DNA from: Rhodobacter sp.
GTDB lineage: Bacteria; Pseudomonadota; Alphaproteobacteria; Rhodobacterales; Rhodobacteraceae
Assembly (NCBI GenBank): GCA_020250445.1
Contig: JADCEF010000086.1
Coordinates: 1 to 64,000, forward strand
Reading direction: 5' to 3'
Length of the DNA stretch: 64,000 nt
Shown: one piece after another, positions 50,516 to 60,028 of the stretch
Layout: the number at the start of each line of letters is the position of its first letter
Numbering within the stretch: position 1 is the stretch's first letter
Notes under the pieces: generated by a model
Databases searched by the model: none
Seen by the model: the letters and a program-made list of their open reading frames with translations, nothing else
Told to the model about the DNA's origin: nothing
Program-made: the position numbers and the translations under genes

Positions 50516-51421
50516 TCAGGCCCCGCCCAAATGCCAACCGCCACGGGCCTTTGCCAGCGCGATCTGATGCTGGCGTTCGCGGAACCGCTTCCTGTCCTGT
50601 CCGGTGTATTCCCCGTGGCAGGCCGGGCAGCATACGCCGTCTTCGAACGACGGATCGGCGCGGCCCTGTTCGGTGACAGGCCGGCGGCAGGCCCCGCAAC
50701 TTGTCAGACCGCCGGGGCGCAGGCCGTGCCCCACCGAGACCCGCCTGTCGAAGACAAAGCATTCGCCTTCCCACAGGCTTTCCGCCTGGGGGACCTCTTC
50801 CAGATATCTCAGGATGCCGCCCTTGAGGTGAAAGACATCTTCAACGCCCTGACCCAGCAACCAGTTCGTTGACTTCTCGCAGCGGATTCCGCCGGTGCAG
50901 AACATCGCAATCTTCTTTCCGGCGAAGCGTTCCCTGTTGGCCGACCACCAGGCGGGAAAATCGCGGAAGCTGCGGGTCTGCGGATCAACCGCAGTGCGGA
51001 AGGTGCCGATGGCCACTTCGTAGGCGTTGCGCGTGTCGATCAGCGCAACATCGGGCGATGTGATCAGCGCGTTCCACCCGGCCGGGCTGACATACTGCCC
51101 GGTTCCGGCACCGGGATCGACACCGGGCTGGCCCAGCGTCACAATCTCGTGCTTAAGGCGCACCTTCATCCGGGCGAAAGGCATCGTTTCTGCCAGGCTT
51201 TCTGTCCATTCGAGGTCCGAGCAGCCGGGAAGCGCACGGATGTGATCCAGCAGGGTGTCGATCCCCGCGCGCGGGCCTGCAACGGTTCCGTTGATCCCTT
51301 CACGCGCCAGAAGCAGCGTGCCCCCCAGCCCTTCGGCCCGGCAAAGGCCAAGCAGGGGCCCCTGCAGCGCCGCAGGATCGCAAAAGCGGGTGAACTGATA
51401 CAGGGCGGCAACCGTCAGCAT
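50516..51421 (-). CDS. trhO: tRNA uridine(34) hydroxylase (rhodanese-type)
   Basis: 301 residues from ATG 51421. TrhO/YceA makes ho5U34 in some tRNAs. N-terminal acylphosphatase-like domain (CRAEGLGGTLLLAREGINGT, VAGPRAGIDTLL), then the rhodanese domain with active Cys in MFCTGGIRCEKS and the conserved ALIDTRNAYEVAIGTF. The C-terminus has a cysteine cluster (GLTSCGACRRP, VCCPACHGEY), probably zinc-binding. Confidence 0.93.
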   Translation of the reverse strand: MLTVAALYQFTRFCDPAALQGPLLGLCRAEGLGGTLLLAREGINGTVAGPRAGIDTLLDHIRALPGCSDLEWTESLAETMPFARMKVRLKHEIVTLGQPGVDPGAGTGQYVSPAGWNALITSPDVALIDTRNAYEVAIGTFRTAVDPQTRSFRDFPAWWSANRERFAGKKIAMFCTGGIRCEKSTNWLLGQGVEDVFHLKGGILRYLEEVPQAESLWEGECFVFDRRVSVGHGLRPGGLTSCGACRRPVTEQGRADPSFEDGVCCPACHGEYTGQDRKRFRERQHQIALAKARGGWHLGGA

Positions 51422-51522
51422 ACCGCCTGATAGGCCCGTCCGGGGCGGGTCTGCAAGCCCTTCGGCTTGACGGGGACAAGGCGGCACCCTACCGAAACAC
51501 CTGACGCACAGCGGAGGCTGCG

Positions 51523-52131
51523 ATGCGACCTGCCACAGAAGCCCTGATCGTGATCGACCTGCAGAATGATTTCTGTCCGGGCGGCGCGCTGGCGGTCACC
51601 GGCGGGGACGGGATCATTCCGCGTGTCAACGCCTTGCTGCAGGATTTCGCGGTGCGGGTGCTGACGCAGGACTGGCATCCCAAGGGTCACCGGTCCTTCG
51701 CAGCCAGCCATCCGGGCGCTGCCCCCTTCAGCGTGACCGACATGCCTTATGGCCCGCAGGTGCTGTGGCCCACGCATTGCGTGCAAGGCACCCATGGCGC
51801 GGCCTTTCATGCCGGGCTGAATGCCGATGCGGCCCAGCTTGTGCTGCGCAAGGGGTTTCACCCTGGCATCGACAGCTATTCGGCCTTTTACGAGAACGAC
51901 CGCACCACCCCGACGGGGCTGGACGGATACCTCAGGTCGCGCGGGGTCACATCGGTAACCCTGGCCGGGCTGGCCACGGATTTCTGCGTTGCCTGGTCAG
52001 CGGTGGACGCGGCGCGGCATGGTTATGACGTGACCGTGCTGGAAGGGGCCACGCGCGCCATCGACCTGAACGGGTCGCTGGCGACCGCGCGCCGCCTGAT
52101 GCGCGATGCCGGCGTGAAGGTGGAACACTGA
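51523..52131 (+). CDS. pncA: Nicotinamidase
   Basis: 202 residues. Hydrolyses nicotinamide to nicotinate for NAD salvage. Catalytic triad Asp12 ([12 protein letters not shown]), Lys110 (VLRKGFHPG) and Cys155 (ATDFCVAW); metal ligands Asp50, His52 and His56 ([10 protein letters not shown]). It is followed after one base by pncB, the next step of the pathway. Confidence 0.96.
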   Translation: MRPATEALIVIDLQNDFCPGGALAVTGGDGIIPRVNALLQDFAVRVLTQDWHPKGHRSFAASHPGAAPFSVTDMPYGPQVLWPTHCVQGTHGAAFHAGLNADAAQLVLRKGFHPGIDSYSAFYENDRTTPTGLDGYLRSRGVTSVTLAGLATDFCVAWSAVDAARHGYDVTVLEGATRAIDLNGSLATARRLMRDAGVKVEH

Positions 52132-52132
52132 C

Positions 52133-53425
52133 ATGGTCGATATTGCCACAAGGGTCTATAATCACAAATGGAAGATCGACCCGATCGTACGATCCCTGAT
52201 CGACACGGATTTCTACAAGCTTCTGATGTGTCAGTCGATTTTCCGCAACAAGCCGGGGACAGATGTCATCTTTTCGCTGATCAACCGGTCGGCATCCGTC
52301 CGTCTGGCCGATCTGATCGACGAGGGCGAGTTGCGCGAGCAGTTGGACCATATCCGCACGCTGCGCCTGTCGCGCGGCGAATCCACCTGGCTGCGCGGCA
52401 ACACCTTCTACGGCAAACGCCAGATGTTCCGGCCCGATTTCATGGAATGGTTCGAAGGATTGCACCTGCCGCCCTACCATCTGGAAAAGCATGACGGCCA
52501 GTATCACCTGACGTTCGAAGGAAAGTGGCCCGAAGTCATGCTGTGGGAGATTCCGGCCCTCTCCACCCTGATGGAGTTGCGCACCCGCGCGGCGCTGAAG
52601 GACATGGGGCGGTTCGAGTTGCAGGTGCTTTACGCCCGCGCCATGACCCGGCTTTGGGAAAAGGTGGAACGTCTGCGCCGGATCGACGGGCTGCGCCTTG
52701 CAGATTTCGGAACCCGGCGGCGCCATTCCTTTCTGTGGCAGGACTGGTGCGTGCAGGCCCTGATGGAAGGGCTGGGGACCAAGTTCACCGGCACGTCGAA
52801 CTGCCTGATCGCTTACCGGCGCGAGACTGAGGCCATCGGCACCAACGCCCATGAACTGCCGATGGTGTATTCGGCGCTGGCGGACAGCAACGAAGAGCTT
52901 GCCCAGGCCCCCTATCAGGTTCTGGCCGACTGGCACGAAGAACATGACGGCAACCTGCGGATCATACTGCCCGATACCTACGGCACCGAAGGATTCCTGC
53001 GCAATGCGCCGGACTGGCTGGCAAGCTGGACCGGAATCCGCATCGATTCGGGCGACCCGGTGGCCGGGGCGGAAACGGCGATCCGCTGGTGGATGTCGCG
53101 CGGCGAAGACCCGCGCGAAAAGCTGGTGATCTTTTCCGACGGGCTGGATGTGGACAGGATCGAGCAGCTGCACCGCCATTTTGCGGGCCGCGTAAAGGTC
53201 AGCTTCGGCTGGGGCACCATGCTGACGAATGATTTTCGCGGCCTGGTGGCAGGTGATGCGCTGGCCCCGTTCAGCCTGGTCTGCAAGGCGGTTTCTGCAA
53301 ACGGCAGGCCAACCGTGAAACTGTCGGACAATCCCAACAAGGCAATGGGTCCGCCGGATGAAATCGCCCATTACAAAAGGGTGTTCGGTGTCGGTGCCCA
53401 GGTGGCCGACGCGGTGCTGGTCTGA
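52133..53425 (+). CDS. pncB: Nicotinate phosphoribosyltransferase
   Basis: 430 residues. Joins nicotinate to PRPP to form nicotinate mononucleotide. N-terminal [20 protein letters not shown] is typical. [14 protein letters not shown] (phosphoribosyl binding), [20 protein letters not shown] and [19 protein letters not shown] are family blocks, and the C-terminal [14 protein letters not shown] is present. The preceding pncA and this gene recycle nicotinamide. Confidence 0.96.
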   Translation: MVDIATRVYNHKWKIDPIVRSLIDTDFYKLLMCQSIFRNKPGTDVIFSLINRSASVRLADLIDEGELREQLDHIRTLRLSRGESTWLRGNTFYGKRQMFRPDFMEWFEGLHLPPYHLEKHDGQYHLTFEGKWPEVMLWEIPALSTLMELRTRAALKDMGRFELQVLYARAMTRLWEKVERLRRIDGLRLADFGTRRRHSFLWQDWCVQALMEGLGTKFTGTSNCLIAYRRETEAIGTNAHELPMVYSALADSNEELAQAPYQVLADWHEEHDGNLRIILPDTYGTEGFLRNAPDWLASWTGIRIDSGDPVAGAETAIRWWMSRGEDPREKLVIFSDGLDVDRIEQLHRHFAGRVKVSFGWGTMLTNDFRGLVAGDALAPFSLVCKAVSANGRPTVKLSDNPNKAMGPPDEIAHYKRVFGVGAQVADAVLV

Positions 53426-53480
53426 CGCCGCACCGCACCCGACCCTTGGGCAGGGACGGGCCGCCGCGACCGGCCGCCGG

Positions 53481-54425
53481 TCAGGGCCAAAGCCCGCCCC
53501 CCTCCAGCACCCGCCGGGCCAAACCGACCGCCCTTGCGATATGGCTGCGGTGAATCGGATCGTCCGGCGCAAGCCGCGGCATGGTCCAGCCCACCGACGC
53601 ACAGCAGCGCATCAGGGTGAAGACAGGGATCATCGCGGGGTCCAGCGGCCGGGTTTCGGCATAGCCTTCGGCCAGGGCCTGCGCGATCAGGGGCAGGGCC
53701 GGTTCGAACAGGTTCTGCGACAGCACCGTTCCCAGGTCGTACAGGCGAAAGCCGAAGCCCGAATCGTCAAAATCGATCAGGGACAGCCCTGATTCCCCCA
53801 CAAAGACATTCTCGCGCAGGACATCGGCATGAATCAGCCCGAAGCTGCCGCTGGCGGCATGGTCCTGCACCTTGTCGCGCAGGAAGTGCCGCGTTTTGCG
53901 CAGCAGGGCCGCATCATCGGGCTGCAGGGCCGGATGGTCCCAGAAGCGGCCCCAGAACGGCGTTTCCCCCAGCAGGCCGTCACAGTCCCACCGCGTGCGC
54001 ACGAAATCCGGCGGCAGTACCAGCGCATCGCTGGCCGTATGCAACCGGGCCACCAGCCGCCCAAGGGCGCGGTGACGCGCGACCTGCCCTGCCACATCGC
54101 CCGCAAGGGGCACGCCGGCCTCGCCCAGGGGCACGCCGTCAACCCAGGCCACGGCGGATGCAAGCCGGCCCGTCGACAGCACCACCAGAAGCTGCCCGTC
54201 CCCTGCCGGAACGGGCCGGGCCACCGGCACGCCCGCAGCGGCCAGGGCGCGACACCACCACAGCTCCGACCGGATGGCTGCGGCGGACTGGTAGCCTGCC
54301 CGGTGCAGCCGCAAGGCCGCACGGCCTGACGGCAGCGTCACGTCATAGACCGCGTTTTCACGGTTGCGGATCAACTGCGGCCCGGTTCCGCCAAAGGCCC
54401 GCGCGGCCTCTTCCGCCTCGGTCAT
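53481..54425 (-). CDS. APH-family phosphotransferase (homoserine kinase II-like)
   Basis: 314 residues with an aminoglycoside-phosphotransferase fold: a nucleotide-binding N-lobe (RENAVYDVTLPSGRAALRLH), the catalytic loop FGLIHADVLRENVF (Asp of HAD and Asn), and the metal-site FDDSGFG (here LIDFDDSGFGFRLYDLGTV). It is next to and overlapping a class III aminotransferase (ATGA), a pair seen with small-molecule kinases acting on hydroxy-amines; the substrate is unknown. Confidence 0.85.
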   Translation of the reverse strand: MTEAEEAARAFGGTGPQLIRNRENAVYDVTLPSGRAALRLHRAGYQSAAAIRSELWWCRALAAAGVPVARPVPAGDGQLLVVLSTGRLASAVAWVDGVPLGEAGVPLAGDVAGQVARHRALGRLVARLHTASDALVLPPDFVRTRWDCDGLLGETPFWGRFWDHPALQPDDAALLRKTRHFLRDKVQDHAASGSFGLIHADVLRENVFVGESGLSLIDFDDSGFGFRLYDLGTVLSQNLFEPALPLIAQALAEGYAETRPLDPAMIPVFTLMRCCASVGWTMPRLAPDDPIHRSHIARAVGLARRVLEGGGLWP

Positions 54426-55699
54426 CGCCGGACCTGCGTTTGCGCCAGCACATCCTGCAGCGCATCCATCAGCATGTCGGCATGGTCCACCGAAAACGGC
54501 ATCGGCGGCCGGATTTTCAGCGTGTTGCCCGCCCGCCCGATCCGGTTCAGCAGAAAGCCGCGCTGCACCATGCCTTCCACGACATCGGCCACAAAGCCGG
54601 TGGCAGGCGTCATCGCATCGTCCAGCACGAATTCCGCGCCGAAGATCAGCCCGGCTCCGCGCACTTCGGCCAGCAGCGGGTGGCGCAGGGCGCGCAGGCG
54701 ATCCATCGCATGGGCGCTGACCCGGGCCGCATTCTGCTGCAGCCCTTCGTCGTCCATCACATCCAGCACCGCCATGCAGGCAGCCGCAGAAACCGGATTG
54801 CCGCCAAAGGTGTTGAAATATCCGAAGGCGTCGCGAAAGGCACCCATCACGGCGGGCGTGGCAAGAACAGCGGCGACCGGATGCCCGTTCGCCATCGGCT
54901 TGCCCACGGTCACCACATCGGGCGCGATGCCAAGCCAGTCATGCCCCCAGAAATGGCTGCCGACCCTGCCGAAACCGGGCTGCACCTCGTCGGCGATGAC
55001 CAGCCCCCCGGCACGGCGGATGACGGCAACCGTCGGGTCAAGAAAGCCTGGTTGCACCGTGGGGATGCCTTCGTTGGCGAAGACCGGGCACAGCATCATT
55101 CCGGAAAACCCGTGCCCTGCCGCCTCCAGCTCTGCAATCGCGCGGGCGACATGGGCGGCAAAGGCGTGGGCCTGCCCTGCCAGGCTTCCCCCCACGGGCC
55201 GCAGCGAATCGGGCGCGGGCACAAGGCGGACATGGCCGGGATAGCCGCCGATCGGCGGGCGGCGGGTGGACAGAACCGACGTGGCCCCGGTGTTGCCGTG
55301 ATAGGTGTTGTCGGTGGCGATAATGCCGGTCTTGCCGGTGACCGCCTGCGCCATGCGCAGGGCGATGTCGTTCGCCTCGGACCCCGTGCAGGTCATGATC
55401 GCCTGGCTGATCCCGTGGCCCAGCGTGGCGGTCAACCGTTCGATATAGTCCAGCACCAGATCGTGAAGGTACCGGGTATGGGTGTTCAGGATACCGGCCT
55501 GCCGGCAGATCGCCTTGACCACCCTGGGGTGGCAATGGCCGACATGCGGCACATTGTTGTAGCAATCAAGATAGCGCCTGCCTGCGGCATCCCACAGCCA
55601 CACGCCCTTGCCACGCACCAGATGCACCGGGGTGCGGTAAAAGGTGGGCACGTTCGGCCCCATCAGCCGCGCGCGCCGCTGCATCAGGTCTTCGGTCAT
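54422..55699 (-). CDS. Class III (PLP) aminotransferase
   Basis: 425 residues from ATG 55699 (GGAGG upstream). PLP-lysine region VVTVGKPMANGHPVAAVLAT (Lys of VGKP). Binding loop IMTCTGSEANDIALRMAQA, GLVIADEVQPGFGRVGSHFW (PLP Asp). The family includes ethanolamine-phosphate phospho-lyases and other omega-aminotransferases; coupling with an APH-type kinase would suit phosphorylated amine substrates such as phosphoethanolamine or hydroxylysine, as an inference. Confidence 0.88.
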   Translation of the reverse strand: MTEDLMQRRARLMGPNVPTFYRTPVHLVRGKGVWLWDAAGRRYLDCYNNVPHVGHCHPRVVKAICRQAGILNTHTRYLHDLVLDYIERLTATLGHGISQAIMTCTGSEANDIALRMAQAVTGKTGIIATDNTYHGNTGATSVLSTRRPPIGGYPGHVRLVPAPDSLRPVGGSLAGQAHAFAAHVARAIAELEAAGHGFSGMMLCPVFANEGIPTVQPGFLDPTVAVIRRAGGLVIADEVQPGFGRVGSHFWGHDWLGIAPDVVTVGKPMANGHPVAAVLATPAVMGAFRDAFGYFNTFGGNPVSAAACMAVLDVMDDEGLQQNAARVSAHAMDRLRALRHPLLAEVRGAGLIFGAEFVLDDAMTPATGFVADVVEGMVQRGFLLNRIGRAGNTLKIRPPMPFSVDHADMLMDALQDVLAQTQVRR

Positions 55700-56118
55700 T
55701 CCTCCTCCACCGGGCGGGCGCGGCCCGCCTTCACCGCGCCCCGCACGGATTTCAGGGCAAGCCGCCGCTTCTGACTGCCCAATGTGGGCCGGGTCGGCAC
55801 CCGGCGCTTGGGGGCGACCAGGGCCTGGCGGATCAACTCTGCCAGACGCTCTTTTGCCAGGTCCCGGTTGCGGATCTGGCTGCGCGTTTCTTCCGCACGA
55901 ATCACGATGGCCCCATCCAGCGTCCAGCGGCGCCCGGCCAGCCGTTTCAGCCGGGACTTGACCGCCGCGCTGAGATGCGGCGAGCGTTCCGCCTCGAACC
56001 GCAGTTCCACGGCGGTTTCCACCTTGTTCACATTCTGCCCGCCGGGGCCGGACGAGCGCGAAAAGCTTTCCGTCAGCTCCCAGTCGGCAAGAAAGACGGT
56101 GTCGGTGATCTTCAGCAT
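55696..56118 (-). CDS. arfB: Peptidyl-tRNA hydrolase ArfB (ribosome rescue)
   Basis: 140 residues. GGQ motif at residues 26-28 in SSGPGGQNVNKVET, the release-factor catalytic loop; basic C-terminal tail (LVAPKRRVPTRPTLGSQKRR) for the mRNA channel of stalled ribosomes. No stop-codon-recognition domain, hence rescue of non-stop ribosomes rather than termination. It overlaps the aminotransferase start by ATGA. Confidence 0.95.
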   Translation of the reverse strand: MLKITDTVFLADWELTESFSRSSGPGGQNVNKVETAVELRFEAERSPHLSAAVKSRLKRLAGRRWTLDGAIVIRAEETRSQIRNRDLAKERLAELIRQALVAPKRRVPTRPTLGSQKRRLALKSVRGAVKAGRARPVEEE

Positions 56119-56150
56119 GGCCGAAAGCTACCCAAGCCATGCGCAAAGAG

Positions 56151-56178
56151 AAAGGGCCGCCCGCAGGGGCGACCCTTT
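56151..56178 (-). terminator. Rho-independent-type terminator before arfB
   Basis: Minus-strand stem AAAGGGTCGCCC / GGGCGGCCCTTT (12 bases a side, one mismatch, 4-base loop) followed by CTCTTTG, a short T-rich tail. It ends a transcript coming from the right (short ORF region 56249-56305), and would separate it from arfB. Confidence 0.65.
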
Positions 56179-56248
56179 CCGAGTTCAAAGGAGATGGGCC
56201 AGTTAGGTTTCAAGCCCAATCAGTGGTCTGCTTTCCAGGGGGCTGCCC

Positions 56249-56305
56249 CTAGAACACATCCCCGCCGACTGTCCCGACACCTCTCTCCAACATCACTCTA
56301 GACAC
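56249..56305 (-). CDS. 18-aa ORF with perfect Shine-Dalgarno
   Basis: GTG 56305 opens an 18-residue frame (MSRVMLERGVGTVGGDVF) ending in TAG. Seven bases upstream is AAAGGAGGTGATCC, exactly complementary to the 3' end of 16S rRNA (GGATCACCTCCTTT). A TTGACA box lies at 56369-56364. After the stop come GGGCTT...GCCCA hairpins and the terminator at 56151. The arrangement suggests a short transcript whose translation start is extraordinarily strong: a leader peptide, a regulatory sORF, or an RNA acting on ribosomes. No family is recognised. Confidence 0.5.
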   Translation of the reverse strand: MSRVMLERGVGTVGGDVF

Positions 56306-56375
56306 TGGATCACCTCCTTTCAAAATGTTGCCGATGCAAGGAAGGTGGCACAGATTTTGTATTTGTCAAAAGCTT

Positions 56376-56999
56376 TTACGCTACCTTTGCGCTTGACCGC
56401 GCAAGGATCAGGCGGAACGGCACCAGTGCCGCCAAAGCAAGCGCCAGCTTCACCAGCCAGTCTGCGGCGGCCAGTGACACCCAAAGCGGCGCTGCGGGGC
56501 CAACCCCCAACAGCGGCAGCTGTTGCCCGGCCCAGGACACATCGTTCGCAGGCTCGATGAAACTGAGCGTGACCGAAAAGGCGATGGTGAAGAAAAGCGC
56601 CGTGTCCAGCGAAGAGCCGAGCAGGGTCGAGACCAGCGGCGCTTTCCACCAGGCACCGGTCCGCATCCGGTCAAACACGGTCACATCCAGCATCTGCGCC
56701 ACCAGAAAGGCGGTGCCAGAGGCAAGGGCGACGCGAAGCGTCACCAGCGGGCCGAATTCGCCGGTGATCTGCGTGCCGACCAGTGAACAGACAACACCGG
56801 TCGCAAAACCTGCCCAGACAACCCGGCGGGCGGCGGGCGCGCCGTAAAAGCGGTTGGTCAGGTCGGTGACAAGAAAGGCAAAGGGATAGGTGAAGGCCCC
56901 CCAGGTCAGCCATTGGCCGAACAGGTGCTGCACCAGGATGTTGGAGGCAACGACGATGATCGCCATGGCAAGAATGCCGGGCACCAGCTTGCGGGTCAT
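56376..56999 (-). CDS. Queuosine precursor transporter
   Basis: 207 residues from ATG 56999. QPTR/YhhQ family: six hydrophobic helices (VPGILAMAIIVVASNILVQH; WGAFTYPFAFLVTDLTNRFY; GAPAARRVVWAGFATGVVCS), with the diagnostic LVTDLTNRFYG. Imports preQ0/preQ1 or queuine for tRNA modification. No preQ1 riboswitch consensus was found in its leader (57000-57100). Confidence 0.9.
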   Translation of the reverse strand: MTRKLVPGILAMAIIVVASNILVQHLFGQWLTWGAFTYPFAFLVTDLTNRFYGAPAARRVVWAGFATGVVCSLVGTQITGEFGPLVTLRVALASGTAFLVAQMLDVTVFDRMRTGAWWKAPLVSTLLGSSLDTALFFTIAFSVTLSFIEPANDVSWAGQQLPLLGVGPAAPLWVSLAAADWLVKLALALAALVPFRLILARSSAKVA

Positions 57000-57324
57000 C
57001 CTGTGGTCCGTTTTGTCAAGGTTGCGGATACTTGGCCCGCCAGCCGGGCGGACGCCGCGCCATAGACCTGCGCGCATCGGCAAGTCAATCAGGGACGGTG
57101 AATTGGACCGCTGGCGCGCCGGGCAAGAACAGAAAACTGTCATCCGCCACCCCTGCCAGACACACAAGGACAAGCGGGCATCTTGCCGGACCGGCGGCCT
57201 TCCAGGATTGCCGGATGCGCCGGGCGTGGTTTCGACAGCCAGATCATCCGCTGCGGGGAAAGCCCGCACCGTGCAAGCGCCCCGAAGGGCGTGCAGCCCC
57301 GCCGGCCAAGGGCAGGTGCCGCAC
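57000..57324. other. Intergenic region between mepA end and the transporter start
   Basis: No gene is seen in 325 bases. A small hairpin (GCGCCCCGAAGGGCGT, 57277-57292) sits 33 bases from the mepA stop and could be a terminator; it has no T-tract. Confidence 0.4.
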
Positions 57325-58212
57325 TCAGCGCGAGGACAGAACTTCGCCGCATTGCGCGGGCAGGTCCGCCATCGTGTATTCCCGCGAGGTCTTTTCGCGC
57401 GGTTTCGGTTTGCCCGGCTGCTTTGCCGCCTTGGGCGGGTTCAGAAAATCCGTAACCCACCAGGTCAGCGTCTCGTCACAGCCGCTTCCGCCATCGGACA
57501 GTTCCTTGACCGTCGGGGTCTGCGTCTTGCACAGGCGCGCGCCTTGCGGGCATTTCAGGCGGATGTGAAAATGCGTGTCATGCCCGGCGACGGGCCTGAT
57601 TTTCTGCAGCCAGTCCCTGTCCTTGCGCGTGGCGGTCTTGCACATGTCGATCTTGACGGCGGCGGCAACAAAGATGCGATCAACCCTGGGGTCCGACGCC
57701 GCCGCCTGCAGCAGGGTCTTGTGCGCCGGGGTCCAGGCCGGGGTGACGCTGCGCTGATCGGCAGAGCGGACCGCGACCGAGCTGATCTTTTCCCGTTCGG
57801 CCGGCGTCAGGTCAAGGCGGCGCGGCGGCAGCATCCAGACATCGGCATCAAGCCCGATCTGGTGGCTGGCGTGCCCCGAGGTCATCGGCCCGCCGCGCGG
57901 CTGGCTGATGTCACCGATGTAAAGCCCCGCCCAGCCGACCTGCTGCGCTGCAACGCTGAGCTGCTTCAGGAACGTGATCATCCCGGGCTGGCCGAAGTTG
58001 CGCCCCCGGCTGAGACGCATCACCTGCCAGGTTGGGCCCGATTCGGGCATCGCGACCATGCCCGCCCCGCAGCCCCGGGCATAGCTGCCGATCGGCATCG
58101 GTGCCTGTGCCGAAGGCACATCAACCGCGCCAAAAAGGCGGTTGGCCAGTTCCTGTGCGGCCGCAGGCGCTGCAAGCAGCGCCGCAAGCACGAAAACCAC
58201 GATGCGACTCAT
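57325..58212 (-). CDS. mepA: Penicillin-insensitive murein endopeptidase
   Basis: 295 residues from ATG 58212 (overlaps the MFS gene end). Signal peptide VVFVLAALLAAPAAA-Q. LAS-type zinc motifs: HASHQIGLDADVW and HDTHFHIRLKCP. It cleaves D-Ala-DAP cross-links of peptidoglycan in the periplasm. Extra C-terminal tail is Lys/Pro-rich (KAAKQPGKPKPREKTSREYT). Downstream gene of an MFS transporter on the same transcript. Confidence 0.94.
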   Translation of the reverse strand: MSRIVVFVLAALLAAPAAAQELANRLFGAVDVPSAQAPMPIGSYARGCGAGMVAMPESGPTWQVMRLSRGRNFGQPGMITFLKQLSVAAQQVGWAGLYIGDISQPRGGPMTSGHASHQIGLDADVWMLPPRRLDLTPAEREKISSVAVRSADQRSVTPAWTPAHKTLLQAAASDPRVDRIFVAAAVKIDMCKTATRKDRDWLQKIRPVAGHDTHFHIRLKCPQGARLCKTQTPTVKELSDGGSGCDETLTWWVTDFLNPPKAAKQPGKPKPREKTSREYTMADLPAQCGEVLSSR

Positions 58213-59546
58213 GCGGTTTCCCAATCCCTGTTTGGCTTCACCCAGATCAACAGGACCAGTCCCATGGCGAACAGAAGAATCAGCGGTGTTATCCCCCAAG
58301 ACTGGCTTCCCGTCAGCGCGGTGACAATCCCGATCGACAGGGGCGCGACAAAGGAGGTGGCCTTTCCGGCCAGCGCATAAAGACCGAAGGCTTCGGTCAT
58401 GCGGGCCGGATCGGCCTGGTGTACCATCATGGTGCGGCTCGAGGCCTGCATCGCCCCCCCGGCCGCGCCGATCAGGGCGCCAAGCACGTAGAAGGCAAGA
58501 TCGGGCAGGCGGCTTTCCGGCGGAACGGCCAGACCGAAGACAGCCTCGCGAGAGACGAAGACGATGCCGGCGGCAAGGGCCGTCAGAACGACAAGGCAGG
58601 CCACCACCACGGCCCGCGACCCGAACCGGCTGTCGGCCCGCCCCCCCAGCCATGCAAAGATCGCGCCCGTGATCGCGGCCAGGATGCCGAAGGCACCCAC
58701 GTCGGTGACGCCCCAGCCCAGCACACCCGCAGCATAGATGCCGCCGAAGGCATAGATGCCGTTCAGTGCATCGCGGTACAGCATGGAAGAAATCAGAAAG
58801 GCCAAAAGGCTTTTCCGCTTTGGCAGGCTGGCCAGCGTGCGCCGCAGGTCCGGAAAGGCGTGGCGGGCGGCGGCCCGCAGCCCGATGGTATCGCTCCGGC
58901 GCGGTTCCCGGACCCAAAGGAAGAAGGGAATCATGAAAACCGCATACCAGATTGCCGTGAACGGACCCACCGCGCGGGTTCCCTCGCGCAGGGCCGGGTC
59001 CAGCCCCAGGATGGGCGGCAGTCCGATCAGCGTTCGCCCCGTTGTCCCTTCGGCCAGCAGCGCCAGCACCAGGATCAGCGCGATGACCCCGCCCAGATAG
59101 CCAAAGGCCCAGCCCGATCCCGAGATGCGGCCGATCTCTTGCCGGCTGCCAAGGTCCGGCAGCATGGCATTGGTGAAGGTGGTGGCAAATTCCATGCCGA
59201 TCAAGCCGATCCCGAAGCTGATCATCACGAACCACAGGTTGACCTCGCCGGGCGCAGCCTGCCACAGGCCCCAAGCCCCCAGCACATAAAGCACCGAGAA
59301 GACGGCGATGAAGCGCATCCTGTGCCCGCAGCGGTCGGCCATCGCCCCCAGAAGCGGCGACAGAACGGCAATCAGCACGCCTGCCGCCCCGATGCCAAAG
59401 CCCCAGACCGTCTGCGCCGCTGTGCCGTCGCCCAGCAGGCTGGTCATGTAGGGGGCAAAGATGAAGGTCAGCAGCAGGGTGTTGTAGGGCTGGCTGGCCC
59501 AGTCGAAGAAGAACCAGCCCCAGATCCGGCGCGCCGCTGTTGTCAT
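58209..59546 (-). CDS. MFS transporter, UMF1/Atg22-like
   Basis: 445 residues from ATG 59546, 12 helices expected. The start RRIWGWFFFDWASQPYNTLL is typical of the UMF1 group. Other marks: LLGAMADRCGHRMRFIAVFS (motif A), GLIGMEFATTFTNAMLPDLG, FGYLGGVIALILVLALLAEG. The substrate is unknown; Atg22-type proteins export amino acids. ATGA overlap with mepA suggests a joint role in cell-wall turnover products. Confidence 0.88.
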   Translation of the reverse strand: MTTAARRIWGWFFFDWASQPYNTLLLTFIFAPYMTSLLGDGTAAQTVWGFGIGAAGVLIAVLSPLLGAMADRCGHRMRFIAVFSVLYVLGAWGLWQAAPGEVNLWFVMISFGIGLIGMEFATTFTNAMLPDLGSRQEIGRISGSGWAFGYLGGVIALILVLALLAEGTTGRTLIGLPPILGLDPALREGTRAVGPFTAIWYAVFMIPFFLWVREPRRSDTIGLRAAARHAFPDLRRTLASLPKRKSLLAFLISSMLYRDALNGIYAFGGIYAAGVLGWGVTDVGAFGILAAITGAIFAWLGGRADSRFGSRAVVVACLVVLTALAAGIVFVSREAVFGLAVPPESRLPDLAFYVLGALIGAAGGAMQASSRTMMVHQADPARMTEAFGLYALAGKATSFVAPLSIGIVTALTGSQSWGITPLILLFAMGLVLLIWVKPNRDWETA

Positions 59547-59681
59547 CCCGGCCCCCCTGTGCCCTGCCGCGATAGAAGCGGGAACCGCCGGCGGGTGCAA
59601 GCGGCTTGCACTGCGGGAAATGGTTGCCCTTGCGCGCCGCGGACGGTAGCAGTGGCGCAACGTGCTGCAAGGGACCGGGAC

Positions 59682-59969
59682 ATGACATCGCTTTTTCAGA
59701 TTCTGCTGCTGATCCTGGACATCGCCCAGTTCATCATCATCGCCCATATCATCATGAGCTGGCTGATCAATTTCCAGGTCCTGAACCTGCGCCAGCCGCT
59801 TGTGGCCCAGATCTGGGATGGCCTGAACCGCCTGCTTGAGCCGCTTTACAGCCGCGTGCGCAACATCCTGCCGCGCATGTCCGGCCTTGATTTGGCCCCG
59901 CTGATCGTGCTTTTGGCCGTCTATGCCATCCGCATCGTGCTGACCAACAACGCGGCGATGTTCATGTGA
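59682..59969 (+). CDS. YggT-family membrane protein
   Basis: 95 residues, two helices (FQILLLILDIAQFIIIAHII; LAPLIVLLAVYAIRIVLTNN) with NLLEPLYSRVRNILP-type loop (LLEPLYSRVRNILPRMSGLD), the YggT signature. Function not settled; linked to ion balance and division in other bacteria. It is 60 bases upstream of recQ on the same strand. Confidence 0.9.
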   Translation: MTSLFQILLLILDIAQFIIIAHIIMSWLINFQVLNLRQPLVAQIWDGLNRLLEPLYSRVRNILPRMSGLDLAPLIVLLAVYAIRIVLTNNAAMFM

Positions 59970-60028
59970 CCTGCGGCAGCCCCGGACCTTCGGCCTTTGT
60001 GCCGGGCCGCCTTACAGCGAAAGGTTCC

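Noticed and set aside
57000-57110. preQ1 riboswitch upstream of the queuosine precursor transporter
   Set aside because: No preQ1-I/II/III consensus hairpin and A-rich tail could be found.
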